A DNA stretch of 64,000 bases from Thalassospira mesophila (GCF_002115755.1 NZ_JFKA01000002.1:620001-684000), one strand, 5' to 3'. Counted from the stretch's first letter, positions 38,001 through 46,430 are shown. Made by a program: numbers and translations. Notes: a model not told the origin generated them from the letters alone.

Positions 38001-38156
38001 GGGATTGAAACCGAAACCCAGCTTGACCGGATCAGTGCCGAAGGGGTGGATGAATTGCAGGGATTCTATTTTAGTAAACCCTTGCCCGCCCCCGAAATGG
38101 AAGCCCTTTTAAACGTGCAATTACAAGCCGAACTTACACCCCGTATAACACATTAA
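35049..38156 (+). CDS. PAS-GGDEF-EAL c-di-GMP signalling protein
   Basis: A 1035-residue cytoplasmic protein. Residues 1-580 contain about five PAS or PAS-like modules; the third to fifth are clear (EHAVHGIVDLSADGRVTAV, AGSVIMFLDTEGRILEYN, ENSAEGLYQAKPLG), each ending in a D-x-T linker such as IDVTKSR or QDVTERT. The cyclase domain has an intact GGDEF at 677-681 with the inhibitory RxxD site (RNED) five residues before it. The phosphodiesterase domain has EAL at 805-807 and DDFGTGYSSLAYLKRFPVD. Both active sites look complete, so the protein could make and break c-di-GMP. No membrane segment was found; redox or ligand input through PAS is inferred. Confidence 0.92.
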   Translation: MGANISIDVATSVAALVSCDRVPAAVIVPDRQVVMGNAAWAAVFGVPMPEVPAWQAVSTCWQISEVIDRARLSPDMVEPQGETFVIPVAGMAQHYFLGWWLPLEGGNVIRVVILTQQDRLMSSGLMISPLPVLVLGKDGAFRHGNAAAELVALAVGLPNVAALAIPNGQRPLSGPAEPDETMRSVHYGQRIFQWRRTFLADNGGIALFGRDCTREESYRRALEHAVHGIVDLSADGRVTAVSDAVAPLFGFEDSLSVKRAYLVNPEAFYARDDDFVELRQHLRRGNGFSGREVEMRRQDGSQIWVRMNATIIHGEGGILLGYSITLIDVTKSRQAEHDLRRRQERYRALVQTAGSVIMFLDTEGRILEYNRESEWTFGYSWMEAAGRNFFDLLVVERERRLVATRIHRMIAGEIIKDEVISIRRKDGEIRLLQWNARAHFAENGNVGGVICIGQDVTERTAVERALRLAEEKYRGIFENSAEGLYQAKPLGPLLSANPAFVSILGFSDESELILKKAQASDGFYLQPGIRLQFTGRLLRDGIVQGFEAELRRGDGKIIWIEENARLIRDDRGVPVLIEGSITDITDRKRSEARIQFLAHHDGLTGLPNRTLFQERLASAVARGKREHSSFVLMLFDLDNFKDINDTLGHPIGDLLLQGVGERMRVRLRNEDVVARLGGDEFAVLLHEPGSAEEIALVAQRLIERVSERFMLEGNEVLVSTSVGICVYPRDGRDEKDLLRNVDLALYCSKAEGRNRYHFFETRLQLEVQERKALERDLSRAIANDEFELFYQPIIDVIDHKIIGMEALVRWFHPSRGMVSPVDFIPVAERMGIIAEVGKWVLNNACIQTRKWREAGLGKLLISVNLSPLELARHEDLIESVGNALERTGLDPHQLQFEVTEGAMMANPREAAITLGMLRNQGIRIAIDDFGTGYSSLAYLKRFPVDKLKIDRSFIVDMDEEDGNSAIVRAVVFMARSFGMSVNVEGIETETQLDRISAEGVDELQGFYFSKPLPAPEMEALLNVQLQAELTPRITH

Positions 38157-38221
38157 GCAGCACAGCCCTGCAGCTATGATCTGGCACCCTGAGCCTTAAT
38201 ATCCTGTTCGGTCGGTGATGG

Positions 38222-38959
38222 TTATTGCTGCTGTGGTTTTTGGGATTTGCTGAGCCATGCCCGGAGTTCTTTTTCGGCGGCGGCCAGCCCCTCGCGGTTA
38301 ATGATTTTGCGGGCAATGGCGCTGGAAACCGCGCGGGCCCGTTTGTTAAGCAAGATGCCCATATCATTTTGGTCAAGGGCACCGACGTCAAGTTTGTCAT
38401 ACAGGGATAACAAGCGGTTCTGGACCGTGCGCAGTGAGAGTTTGCGCCGTGTGGCAATGGCTTTGTCTGGCAGGCCAAGGGCGACATCAAGCAAGATGAC
38501 ATATTCAAACTCGGTCAGCGCACTGTGCGACCGCATTTGCTGATTTTGTATCTGGTGGACTTCACGATCAACAACGATTTGGGCTTCGATTAGAACAGCA
38601 CGCAAGGCCAGCCGCATTTTGTCCGGTGTGGCCGTTTTTAACACATAGCCATAAGTTGCCTGAGGAGGAACGATAGTGGCAATGCCCCGCAAATAGGCTT
38701 CGTCCGAATAATTTGACCAGAAAAGAATACGGGTATCGGGGCATCTGGCCCAGATGGTTCTGGCGGCCTCGATGCCGTTATGTTCTTTCATGCGCAAATC
38801 CATCACGATGGCCCAAATCTTATGCTGCTGGGCCAGTATTTCGCCTTCTTTGCCATCCCGGGCAATCACGATTTCGTTAAATTCCGGCAGCGCACTTTCG
38901 ACGATTTCCTTGAGGAAATCGGCATGCATTTTGTCGTCTTCAACCAGCAATATTTTCAT
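38222..38959 (-). CDS. NarL-type response regulator
   Basis: A 245-residue regulator. The receiver domain (1-120) has the acidic pair VEDD, the phosphoacceptor Asp in IVMDLRMKEHNG and the conserved Lys in YVLKTATPDKM. The output domain (about 150-205) is a divergent LuxR-type helix-turn-helix: LTEFEYVILLDVALGLPDKAIATRRKLSLRTVQNRL in outline, keeping the GLPDKAIA and TVQNRL spacing. It is encoded just after, and overlapping by 20 bases, the sensor kinase gene, so the two form a pair. The likely target is the divergent sugar-transporter operon at 40380. Confidence 0.88.
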   Translation of the reverse strand: MKILLVEDDKMHADFLKEIVESALPEFNEIVIARDGKEGEILAQQHKIWAIVMDLRMKEHNGIEAARTIWARCPDTRILFWSNYSDEAYLRGIATIVPPQATYGYVLKTATPDKMRLALRAVLIEAQIVVDREVHQIQNQQMRSHSALTEFEYVILLDVALGLPDKAIATRRKLSLRTVQNRLLSLYDKLDVGALDQNDMGILLNKRARAVSSAIARKIINREGLAAAEKELRAWLSKSQKPQQQ

Positions 38960-40145
38960 GGGCCGACCCTTCGGTATTTTTGGCCGCTTGTGGCAGCTTT
39001 ATTGTTATTTGCGTTCCGTTCGTGGTGCGAAGTTCATATTGCGCCCCGATAAGTTGGGCACGGGTTTTCATATGGGCCAGCCCACGTCGGGTTTTGCGAT
39101 CGGACAGTCGGAACGTCCCGTCATCGGCAATCCTGATTTTCAGATATCCGTTGGAATCATGACATACAAGAACGGAAATGTGGGCTGCCCCCGAATGCAG
39201 GACGGCATTATTGGTGGCCTCCTGGCAGATGCGGAAAACGGCGATACGGATGGTGTCGGGCAAGGTATCAACGGCACCGCCGGTCAGATCCTCGACCTTG
39301 AACTGCATTGTGCTTTCGCGGCTGACGGCGCGTTCCATATGGGTGGCGATGGCATGATGAAAGCCGAAAAGCTCCAGAATGGACGGAATCGATGTGTCAA
39401 TGATATCGCGCAAATCCTGTATCATGTTTTGTATCTGCTGTTGCAGGCGATGATGCTGTATTTCGGTCAGTCCCGGATGGATGTCACGCGCGATACGGGT
39501 TAAATCTGCCAGCGTCTGATCATGTAAATCCATGCCAATCCGTTGTCGTTCCGCTTCCAGCGCATCGGTCAGGCTGAGCGCGCCAAGACGCAAACCTTCT
39601 TCCCGTGCAAGGATTTCGGCGCGAAATATCGCTTCCTTGCTGGCTTTTTCATTGGCCCGCAAGGCATAAAAATATGGGGCCAGGATATCGGCCAGAATGC
39701 GCACCTGTTCGACGTGGCGCTGAGTATAGAAATTTTCCTTTTGAGACGAACAGTTCAACGAACCGACAACTTCGCCCAGAACCTTCATTGCGACATTTAC
39801 GCGACTGCGAAACTCGTGATGCAGGATCGGCGCGCTTATGGCATCGGGGAAAATATAACGCGGGTCTTTAAGGGCATTGCCGGTCAGAAGATAGTCGGTT
39901 CGGCCCAAAAGAATGTCGCGGACCGGCGATTTGTTTACCAGCGATCGCGAGGCGCTCCAGCTTGTTTGCAGCCCCACTTCGTAGGATGTGTTCCATGTTT
40001 TGTCTGTGTCTGTCAGGCAGACATCAAGATGATCAAATTCGATAATCTTGTCGATTTCCGATTTTACGGAATGCAAGGCAGAATGGATATCGAGATTGCC
40101 TGCAAGAAGATTGGAAATGCGCAGGTAATGAGCGAGATCCGACAT
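38940..40145 (-). CDS. cytoplasmic NarX-like sensor histidine kinase
   Basis: A 401-residue kinase without membrane segments. Residues about 15-165 look like a GAF sensor domain. The phosphoacceptor helix is EAERQRIGMDLHDQTLADL, of the HisKA_3 type (His in DLHDQ), and the ATPase domain has ICQEATNNAVLHSGA (N box) and RIADDGTF (G1 box). Start at 40145 is supported by AGGAGGA about 7 bases upstream; an extended frame to 40229 runs through the repeat region. It sits divergent from a sugar ABC transporter operon, so an internal sugar or metabolic signal is a reasonable input, by inference. Confidence 0.88.
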   Translation of the reverse strand: MSDLAHYLRISNLLAGNLDIHSALHSVKSEIDKIIEFDHLDVCLTDTDKTWNTSYEVGLQTSWSASRSLVNKSPVRDILLGRTDYLLTGNALKDPRYIFPDAISAPILHHEFRSRVNVAMKVLGEVVGSLNCSSQKENFYTQRHVEQVRILADILAPYFYALRANEKASKEAIFRAEILAREEGLRLGALSLTDALEAERQRIGMDLHDQTLADLTRIARDIHPGLTEIQHHRLQQQIQNMIQDLRDIIDTSIPSILELFGFHHAIATHMERAVSRESTMQFKVEDLTGGAVDTLPDTIRIAVFRICQEATNNAVLHSGAAHISVLVCHDSNGYLKIRIADDGTFRLSDRKTRRGLAHMKTRAQLIGAQYELRTTNGTQITIKLPQAAKNTEGSAHENIAG

Positions 40146-40379
40146 GAAGGCTTCCTCCTGCGATGAGCATATGACGGTGGATTTGATTTGTCTTGCGGGA
40201 ACCCGCAACACTGGTGTGTGAACCCGCAACGCTGGTGCGGCGAGCGCTCTTTACGATTTTGCCGGGATCACCCTAAATCATATTACGTAAAAAAAGATAA
40301 TCCCGTCGCGCTACAAGGCGGGGAAGTTGAAACAAAACAAGTAAACCAAGACGTGGCATCGTCGCGTCAGGGAGGAAAA
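40146..40379. promoter_or_regulatory. divergent regulatory region with 21-bp-spaced direct repeats
   Basis: GAACCCGCAACACTGGTG (40199-40216) and GAACCCGCAACGCTGGTG (40220-40237) match at 17 of 18 bases with a period of exactly 21 bp, two helical turns. The first copy overlaps a perfect inverted repeat, TGCGGG-AA-CCCGCA (40194-40207). The element sits 140-180 bases upstream of the transporter operon and about 50 bases upstream of the kinase gene. It is a strong candidate for binding by the response regulator. Confidence 0.6.
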
Positions 40380-41393
40380 ATGACATTCAAGACCATGCTT
40401 CTGGGCGTGATTGCGGGGACTGTAATTGTCGCGTCAGGCCATGCGATGGCCGATACTGCCGATAAACGTATTGCCTTTTCCAACAATTATGCCGGCAATT
40501 CCTGGCGCCAGGCCATGCTGGAAAGCTGGGAAAAGGTTGCCGGGGCGGCTGCTAAAAATGGCACTGTCGCCGCTGCCGATGCCTTTACCACATCGGAAAA
40601 CCAGGCGACCGAGCAGGCCGCCCAAATTCAGAATATGATCCTGCAGGGCTATGACGCCATTGTTATAGATGCGGCATCCCCGACGGCGATTAACGGTGCG
40701 ATCAGGGAAGCCTGCGATGCCGGTATTATCGTGGTTTCCTTTGATGGTATCGTTACCGAACCCTGTGCATGGCGCATTGCGGTTGATTTCAAACAGATGG
40801 GCCGCGACCAGATTAAATACCTGGAAAAACGCTATCCCGATGGGGGCAACCTTCTTGAAATTCGCGGTCTTGCCGGGGTGTTCGTTGATGATGAAATCAG
40901 CGCGGGTATCCATGAAGGCGTAGAGGGCACCAAATTCAAGATTGTGGGGTCGGTGCATGGGGACTGGGCACAGGATGTGGCCCAGAAAGCCGTTGCCGGC
41001 ATTTTGCCCAGCCTGCCCGAGATCGCGGGGGTCGTTACCCAGGGCGGCGATGGATATGGTGCCGCACAGGCTTTTGCGGCGGCCAACCGGCCAACCCCAA
41101 CCATCATTATGGGCAACCGTCAGGATGAACTGAAATGGTGGTCCGAGCAAAACGCGAAAAACGGGTATGAAACGACCTCGCTGTCGATTGCGCCAGGTGT
41201 AAGCACGCTGGCTTTCTGGGTGGCGCAGCAAATTCTGGATGGTGCTGATGTTGCCAAAGATCTGACCGTGCCGATTTTGCGTGTTGATCAGGGTGACCTT
41301 GAGAAGATGCTCAAGAGTACGCCGGAAGGCTCGGTCGCCAATGTGGAATATTCATTGGATGACGCGAAAAACCTGATCAAATCGACGAAGTAA
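40380..41393 (+). CDS. sugar ABC transporter substrate-binding protein
   Basis: A 337-residue periplasmic protein with a signal peptide (MTFKTMLLGVIAGTVIVASGHAMA, cleavage before DT near residue 24; quoted in part: LLGVIAGTVIVASGHA). The mature part is of the ribose/galactose-binding type: RIAFSNNYAGNSWRQAML, the first-domain DAIVIDAASPTAINGAI, VVSFDGIV, and the hinge-side GDWAQDVAQKAVAGIL. The start has GGAGG five bases before it. It opens an operon with ATPase, two permeases and a gluconolactonase-like enzyme. The ligand is probably a monosaccharide or derivative. Confidence 0.9.
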   Translation: MTFKTMLLGVIAGTVIVASGHAMADTADKRIAFSNNYAGNSWRQAMLESWEKVAGAAAKNGTVAAADAFTTSENQATEQAAQIQNMILQGYDAIVIDAASPTAINGAIREACDAGIIVVSFDGIVTEPCAWRIAVDFKQMGRDQIKYLEKRYPDGGNLLEIRGLAGVFVDDEISAGIHEGVEGTKFKIVGSVHGDWAQDVAQKAVAGILPSLPEIAGVVTQGGDGYGAAQAFAAANRPTPTIIMGNRQDELKWWSEQNAKNGYETTSLSIAPGVSTLAFWVAQQILDGADVAKDLTVPILRVDQGDLEKMLKSTPEGSVANVEYSLDDAKNLIKSTK

Positions 41394-41405
41394 GGCGACG
41401 CGATT

Positions 41406-42884
41406 ATGGTGGTAAACCAAAAAGGGATCGGCACCGGAAAGGTGCCGATCATTGCTTTGGCGGGCATCGGGGTTTCTTTCGGCGCGGTAAAGGCCCTGAG
41501 CGATATCGAGCTTGCCATCATGCCGGGTGAATGTGTCGGGGTGGTGGGTCATAACGGTGCGGGCAAATCGACCCTGGTTAACGTGATTAATGGCCGTTTG
41601 TCCCCGACGACGGGTGATGCCAGCTATGATGGCGGGGACAGCAAGGCTGATTTTCGGAATTCCCTGCGGGCCAGAAATGCCGGGATACGAAGTGTGTTTC
41701 AGGAATTGTCGCTATGCCCCAACCTGACGGTTCTGGAAAATTTACGCATTCCCTATCGGAAAATGCCGTGGCGCAACTGGCGCGGCAACGCCGCATTGGC
41801 GGTGCGCGCATCTCTGGACGCCATTTTTCCCGGCAACGGAATTGATCCCTATCGCGTGGTTGGTGATCTGTCGATTGCCGAACGCCAGATGGTTGAAATT
41901 GCGATTGCCTTTTCCGGGCGCGATATTGATGCCCGACTGGTGATCCTTGATGAGCCGACATCATCCCTTGATGGCGCGATTGCAGATCAATTACTGGATT
42001 ATATCGGTCGGTTTTGCGCCAAAGGCGGGGCGATTATCTTTATTTCCCACATGCTAGGCGAAATTTTCAAAGTGGCGAGCCGCCTTGTGGTGATGAAAGA
42101 CGGGCGCATTCTTGCCAATGATGATGCCGAAAACTTTACCCGCGACAGCCTTGTCGACGCGATGGGCCATGTTGTGCCCGACGCAGCAGACGTGGCGGCG
42201 GCGCGAAAGCACAAAGAATTTGGCCCCGAAGTTTTAAGAATGGAAAATGGCCTGACGGCGCGCAAGGGCGAAATTGTCGGGCTGGCGGGCCTGGCCGGGC
42301 ATGGACAGGCCGAGGCATTGGCGCAGTGTTTTCTCGAACGGTCGTCGGACTGGCGCGCCACCCGTGAACCTGCCGTGGTTTTTGTTGCTGGTGACCGCGG
42401 ACGCGATGGTGTGATGCCGCTGTGGTCGATCATGCGCAATCTGAGTTTGCAGACCCTTGTGGAGTTTAGCCGCCGTTTTCTGGTCGATTGCAAGGGGGAA
42501 AAGGCGCTGGCACAGCAATGGCACCACAAAATCGGCATTAAAACCGACAATCTTGAAAGTTCGATTTTGTCGCTTTCCGGCGGTAATCAGCAAAAGGTGC
42601 TGTTTTCACGGGCTTTGGCATCGATAGCCCCGATTGTGGTGATGGATGACCCGATGCGCGGCGTGGATGTTGGCACCAAAAAGGAAGTTTATCGCATGAT
42701 CCGCGATGAAGCCGAAAAAGGCCGGACATTTTTGTGGTATTCGACCGAAACCGACGAAATTCTGGAATGTGATCGCGTTTTTGTTTTTCGCGACAGTGCA
42801 ATTGCCGCTGAGCTAACCGGCGATGACATTACCGAAGAAAACATGCTGCGTGCATCGTTCGAGATGCAGGAGGCCGCCCCATGA
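41406..42884 (+). CDS. sugar ABC transporter ATPase (RbsA type)
   Basis: A 492-residue double nucleotide-binding protein. The first half is complete: Walker A GHNGAGKSTLVN, signature DLSIAERQMVEIA, Walker B LVILDEPTSSLDG. In the second half the P-loop region reads GLAGLAGHGQAEALAQ, without the Gly-Lys-Thr/Ser; the signature LSGGNQQKVLFSRAL is intact, but Walker B is VVMDDPMRGVDVG, with Asp in place of the usual Glu. This asymmetry is common to RbsA-like proteins in the P-loop, less so in Walker B. Its stop overlaps the permease start as ATGA. Confidence 0.9.
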   Translation: MVVNQKGIGTGKVPIIALAGIGVSFGAVKALSDIELAIMPGECVGVVGHNGAGKSTLVNVINGRLSPTTGDASYDGGDSKADFRNSLRARNAGIRSVFQELSLCPNLTVLENLRIPYRKMPWRNWRGNAALAVRASLDAIFPGNGIDPYRVVGDLSIAERQMVEIAIAFSGRDIDARLVILDEPTSSLDGAIADQLLDYIGRFCAKGGAIIFISHMLGEIFKVASRLVVMKDGRILANDDAENFTRDSLVDAMGHVVPDAADVAAARKHKEFGPEVLRMENGLTARKGEIVGLAGLAGHGQAEALAQCFLERSSDWRATREPAVVFVAGDRGRDGVMPLWSIMRNLSLQTLVEFSRRFLVDCKGEKALAQQWHHKIGIKTDNLESSILSLSGGNQQKVLFSRALASIAPIVVMDDPMRGVDVGTKKEVYRMIRDEAEKGRTFLWYSTETDEILECDRVFVFRDSAIAAELTGDDITEENMLRASFEMQEAAP

Positions 42885-43807
42885 ACCGCGATCATTTGCG
42901 TATTTTATTGCCGGTTTTATCGCTGGCGATTTTGTTGGCGGCGGTGTTTTATCTGCAACCCCGCGCCATGAGCTATTTCGGACTTAACCTTCTGTTTAAT
43001 CTGGCGGTTCCGGTTGCCTTGGCGACCATAGCCCAGATGATGATCCTGATGGTGAACGACATTGATTTGTCGATTGGTACCTTTGTCAGTTTTTGTGCCT
43101 GTGTGACGGCGACCTTTGTGCAGTCTGATCCCGTGATCGGCTATGCCATCTTGCTCGCAGCGATCCTTGTTTATGCCGGAATGGGGGCGGTTATTCATGC
43201 CCGTGGCCTGCCGGCGATTGTTGTGACACTGGGCATGTCTTTTTTCTGGTCGGGGTTGGCGATTTTGATTTTGCCGTCGCCTGGCGGGGCCGCACCGGAC
43301 TGGCTCCGGGCGATGATGAAAGCCAAGCCACCTTTTTTGCCGGTGGCGATTATTGCGCCGATCCTGATTGGGCTGATTATGCATTATTTTGTTAAGCGGT
43401 CTTCGTTGGGGGTGTTGCTGCGCGGTGTTGGCGGCAATGCACAGGCGATTGAGCGTTCTGGGTGGTCTGTTCTGGGGCTTAAGGCGATTGCCTATGGCAT
43501 TGCCGGGCTGTTTGGGGTGCTGGCCGGGATGGCCCTTGTGGGGTTGACGACATCGGCCGATGCCAACATTGCGTTGCGCTATACCCTGTTGTCGATTGCC
43601 GGGGTAATTTTGGGTGGTGGCGAGTTTACCGGGGGGCGGGTGTCGCCTATCGGGGCCGTTATTGGCGCGCTGACCCTGACATTGGCGGCAAGTTTTCTAT
43701 CGTTTTTGCATCTGTCGTCTGACTGGCAGATTGGTGCGCAAGGGGCGATCCTGATTTTGGTGCTTGCGGTGCGGCTTGTCTTTACCCGGCGGGAGGCACT
43801 GGCATGA
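42881..43807 (+). CDS. sugar ABC transporter permease
   Basis: A 308-residue membrane protein of the RbsC/BPD_transp_2 type with about nine hydrophobic segments. Conserved features are MILMVNDIDLSIGTFVSFCAC near the N-terminus, IHARGLPAIVVTLGMSFFWSGL, and the C-terminal GEFTGGRVSPIGAVIGALTL. It begins in the stop of the ATPase gene and ends in the start of the second permease gene (both ATGA), so the three are tightly coupled. The pair of permeases probably forms a heterodimer. Confidence 0.9.
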   Translation: MNRDHLRILLPVLSLAILLAAVFYLQPRAMSYFGLNLLFNLAVPVALATIAQMMILMVNDIDLSIGTFVSFCACVTATFVQSDPVIGYAILLAAILVYAGMGAVIHARGLPAIVVTLGMSFFWSGLAILILPSPGGAAPDWLRAMMKAKPPFLPVAIIAPILIGLIMHYFVKRSSLGVLLRGVGGNAQAIERSGWSVLGLKAIAYGIAGLFGVLAGMALVGLTTSADANIALRYTLLSIAGVILGGGEFTGGRVSPIGAVIGALTLTLAASFLSFLHLSSDWQIGAQGAILILVLAVRLVFTRREALA

Positions 43808-44811
43808 CCATGACTGCCAAAAACAATGCCGTTCCTACGCCAAAGCAAGGGGTTAAATATCTGCTTGGCGCATTATCACGCAAGGCGTGGATATGGGCTT
43901 ATCTGGCGGCTGGTGCCACCTATGTTGCCGCCATTCTGGCCGGTTCGGGCGGCGGCGGTGGCGGGATTTGGTCTTTGCTTTACGTTGCTTTTACATTTGC
44001 CTCCTTCGCCGTAATGGTGGGGATTGGCCAGATGTTTGTTGTGACATTGGGGCCGGGCAATGTGGACCTTTCCATTCCGGCAACCATGACCCTTGCCGGG
44101 ACCGTTGCGCTAAAATTCATGGCAAGCGATGGCGCCCTTGTTGTGCCGGGGCTGTTGATTGCCATTGGCGTCGGGTTGGCGTGCGGGCTGTTTAACTTTG
44201 GCCTGATTTTGCTGATGCGCATTCCACCCATTATTGCCACGCTGTCGTCGTCATTTTTGTTTCAGTCGCTGGCGATCTGGTCAAACCGGGGCTTGCGGAT
44301 CAAACCGCCGCAAAGTCTGGCTGATTTTGCGACCGGGGGCACGGTTGGTATTCCCAATGCCGCGCTGGTGGCACTGCTGGTATCCGTGCTGGCGTGGGTC
44401 ATTTTGGAAAAGGCCATTGTCGGGCGCTGGATATTGGCAACGGGCCAAAACAAGCGCGCGGCCCGTTTGGGCGGTGTGCCGGTCAATGCGGTGCATTTCG
44501 GGGTGTATGTCGGCTGTGCGGTTCTGGCGGGGCTTACCGGTTTTATGCTGGCCAGTTTTTCCGGCGGGGCCAACCTTAATATGGGAACGGAATATATGCT
44601 GATGTCGATTGCGGTGGTTGTGATTGGCGGATCGTCGATTGCCGGGGGAAATTCAAATGTTCCCGGTATCTGGGCGGCGGCGCTTTTCATGTTTCTGCTG
44701 GTGTCGATGCTGAATTCCTATGGCCTGGGTGCCGGGGTGCGTTTGATCCTGACCGGGTTGATTATTGTGTCTGTGGTTGCACTGGCCAGCAAAAAAAGGG
44801 GCAGGGTATGA
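43804..44811 (+). CDS. sugar ABC transporter permease
   Basis: A 335-residue relative of the preceding permease. It carries the same landmark regions: VVTLGPGNVDLSIPATMTLAG, IPPIIATLSSSFLFQSLAIW and VVVIGGSSIAGGNSNVPGIW. It has a longer N-terminus that includes a short Gly-rich turn (AGSGGGGGGIW). Its start overlaps the upstream stop by ATGA, and its stop overlaps the gluconolactonase gene the same way. Two different permeases in one sugar ABC system imply a heterodimeric channel. Confidence 0.9.
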   Translation: MTMTAKNNAVPTPKQGVKYLLGALSRKAWIWAYLAAGATYVAAILAGSGGGGGGIWSLLYVAFTFASFAVMVGIGQMFVVTLGPGNVDLSIPATMTLAGTVALKFMASDGALVVPGLLIAIGVGLACGLFNFGLILLMRIPPIIATLSSSFLFQSLAIWSNRGLRIKPPQSLADFATGGTVGIPNAALVALLVSVLAWVILEKAIVGRWILATGQNKRAARLGGVPVNAVHFGVYVGCAVLAGLTGFMLASFSGGANLNMGTEYMLMSIAVVVIGGSSIAGGNSNVPGIWAAALFMFLLVSMLNSYGLGAGVRLILTGLIIVSVVALASKKRGRV

Positions 44812-45713
44812 ACGGACCCTATGAAATTGTTGATGAGCGTTTTCGCGACCTTGTGTTGCTTAATGTCAGTCTGCGCAAGCTGTCGAGCGGGCATTTATGG
44901 ACAGAGGGGCCAGTGTGGTTTGCCGCCCATCAATGCCTGTTATTTTCCGATATTCCCAATCAGAAAATCTATCGCTGGATGTGTGATGGCACGGTGAATG
45001 TATTTCGCGACAAGTCTGATTTTGCCAATGGCAATACCACGGACCCGCAAGGCCGCCTGATCAGTTGCCAGCACGGGACGCGGACTGTGACCCGTACCGG
45101 GCATGATGGCCGCATTACAACACTGGCTGATCAGTTCGACGGAAAACGCCTTAATTCGCCCAACGATGTGGTGGTTAAATCCGATGGTAGTATCTGGTTT
45201 ACCGACCCGACATACGGGATTTTGTCCGATTACGAGGGGTATAAATCCGCCCCCGAACAAAGCCATCACCATGTTTTCCGCCTGGCCCCTGATACCGGCG
45301 TCCTTTTGCCGGTTGCATGGGATTTTACGCAGCCAAACGGTTTGGCTTTTTCGCCCGACGAGACGCGGCTTTATGTTGCGGAATCGGGGCGCAGCCATGA
45401 TGACACCGTGCCTGCTGTTATCCGCGTTTACGATGTGGGGGCGGATAATTCACTTGAAAACGGGCGGAACTTTGCGTCGGTTGATACGGGAATCCCTGAC
45501 GGGTTACGGGTTGATTGCCACGGCAATGTCTGGAGCTCGGCCGCCGATGGTGTGCATTGTTTTGATGCCAGGGGTGTTTTGCTGGGTAAAATTCTGGTTC
45601 CCGAGACCGTATCAAACCTGACATTTGGTGGACCGCGCGGCAACGAGTTGCTGATAACGGCAACAACCAGTGTTTATGCCATCCACGTTAACAGTGCTGC
45701 TGCCATCGCTTGA
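44808..45713 (+). CDS. SMP-30/gluconolactonase family protein
   Basis: A 301-residue six-bladed beta-propeller enzyme expected to open a sugar lactone. Landmarks are EGPVWFAAHQCLLFSDIPN (first Glu is a metal ligand in the family), LNSPNDVVVKSDGSIWFTDPTYG (Asn ligand) and PDGLRVDCHGNVWSS (Asp ligand). Last in the ABC operon, it implies that the imported sugar, or its oxidised lactone, is processed in the cell. The specific sugar is not visible. No signal peptide, so it is cytoplasmic. Confidence 0.9.
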   Translation: MNGPYEIVDERFRDLVLLNVSLRKLSSGHLWTEGPVWFAAHQCLLFSDIPNQKIYRWMCDGTVNVFRDKSDFANGNTTDPQGRLISCQHGTRTVTRTGHDGRITTLADQFDGKRLNSPNDVVVKSDGSIWFTDPTYGILSDYEGYKSAPEQSHHHVFRLAPDTGVLLPVAWDFTQPNGLAFSPDETRLYVAESGRSHDDTVPAVIRVYDVGADNSLENGRNFASVDTGIPDGLRVDCHGNVWSSAADGVHCFDARGVLLGKILVPETVSNLTFGGPRGNELLITATTSVYAIHVNSAAAIA

Positions 45714-45770
45714 GGCGAGTGAGCGTTGATTATGAGGTGCGCGGATATTACGGCCATTAGGGCCCCATGT

Positions 45771-46430
45771 TCATGCCGCCCGATCATCCCAGAAGTCGCC
45801 TGCGTGGCGCATTAATTCGGCGCGGTTGATGCGCATCTTATCGCGGTGTTGCGGGTCGCCCGGTTGCAGGGATCCTTCGCGGCGTAAATTGGCGATGGCG
45901 CGGCTGGCGGTTTCGGTGGTGACGGAAACGATGCTGCCCAGCTTTTCGCGCGGCGGGACAATGCATTGGTCGTGATGGGCGATCCATAATAAAAACCGGC
46001 AAATGCGGCTAAGCGCGGTGCCGCTGCCGATATTGATTTTCCAGTAATGGCTGGCGATAATTTCGCGGCTGAGAAAGCAGGCTACCGCCTGGGTCAGCGA
46101 CAGGTTGGTCGATTGTTGCTGGCGCAAGCGTGCCAGTGAAACCCGCATCACCTGACATTCCGACAGGGTTTCGCTGACCAGCGTGGGGCCGGTTGGCGGG
46201 AACGGGCCGTTCAGGGCTTCGAGGCCGAACAGGTCGCCGGGGCGATATACCCGGCAAATCTGGCGGTCGCCGCCGCGATTGTAATGGCCCTGAATGATCA
46301 GCCCCTGTTTGATGATATAGGCACTGGTCAGGTTTTCGTGTTCGGGTTCAAGCACGCGGTTCGCCGGAATCCGCAACGGGGTGTCATCTGCATGGGGCAG
46401 GATGTGGCGCAGGGCTTCGGTGGTGTTCAT
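45771..46430 (-). CDS. Crp/Fnr family transcriptional regulator
   Basis: A 219-residue regulator. The N-terminal cyclic-nucleotide-binding-like domain has the beta-roll GDLFGLEALNG; the C-terminal winged helix has SVTTETASRAIANLRREGSL. The recognition helix keeps the E-x2-SR pattern of FNR-type proteins rather than the R-E-x2-GR of CRP. No N-terminal Cys cluster for an iron-sulphur centre is seen. The start at 46430 is supported by AAGGA upstream; a longer frame to 46490 is not. It lies just downstream of, and in line with, the PepSY protein gene. Confidence 0.87.
   Translation of the reverse strand: MNTTEALRHILPHADDTPLRIPANRVLEPEHENLTSAYIIKQGLIIQGHYNRGGDRQICRVYRPGDLFGLEALNGPFPPTGPTLVSETLSECQVMRVSLARLRQQQSTNLSLTQAVACFLSREIIASHYWKINIGSGTALSRICRFLLWIAHHDQCIVPPREKLGSIVSVTTETASRAIANLRREGSLQPGDPQHRDKMRINRAELMRHAGDFWDDRAA

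Noticed and set aside
45771-46430. Possibility that the Crp/Fnr protein is an oxygen-sensing FNR with an iron-sulphur cluster
   Set aside because: The N-terminal Cys cluster needed for the 4Fe-4S centre is not present.
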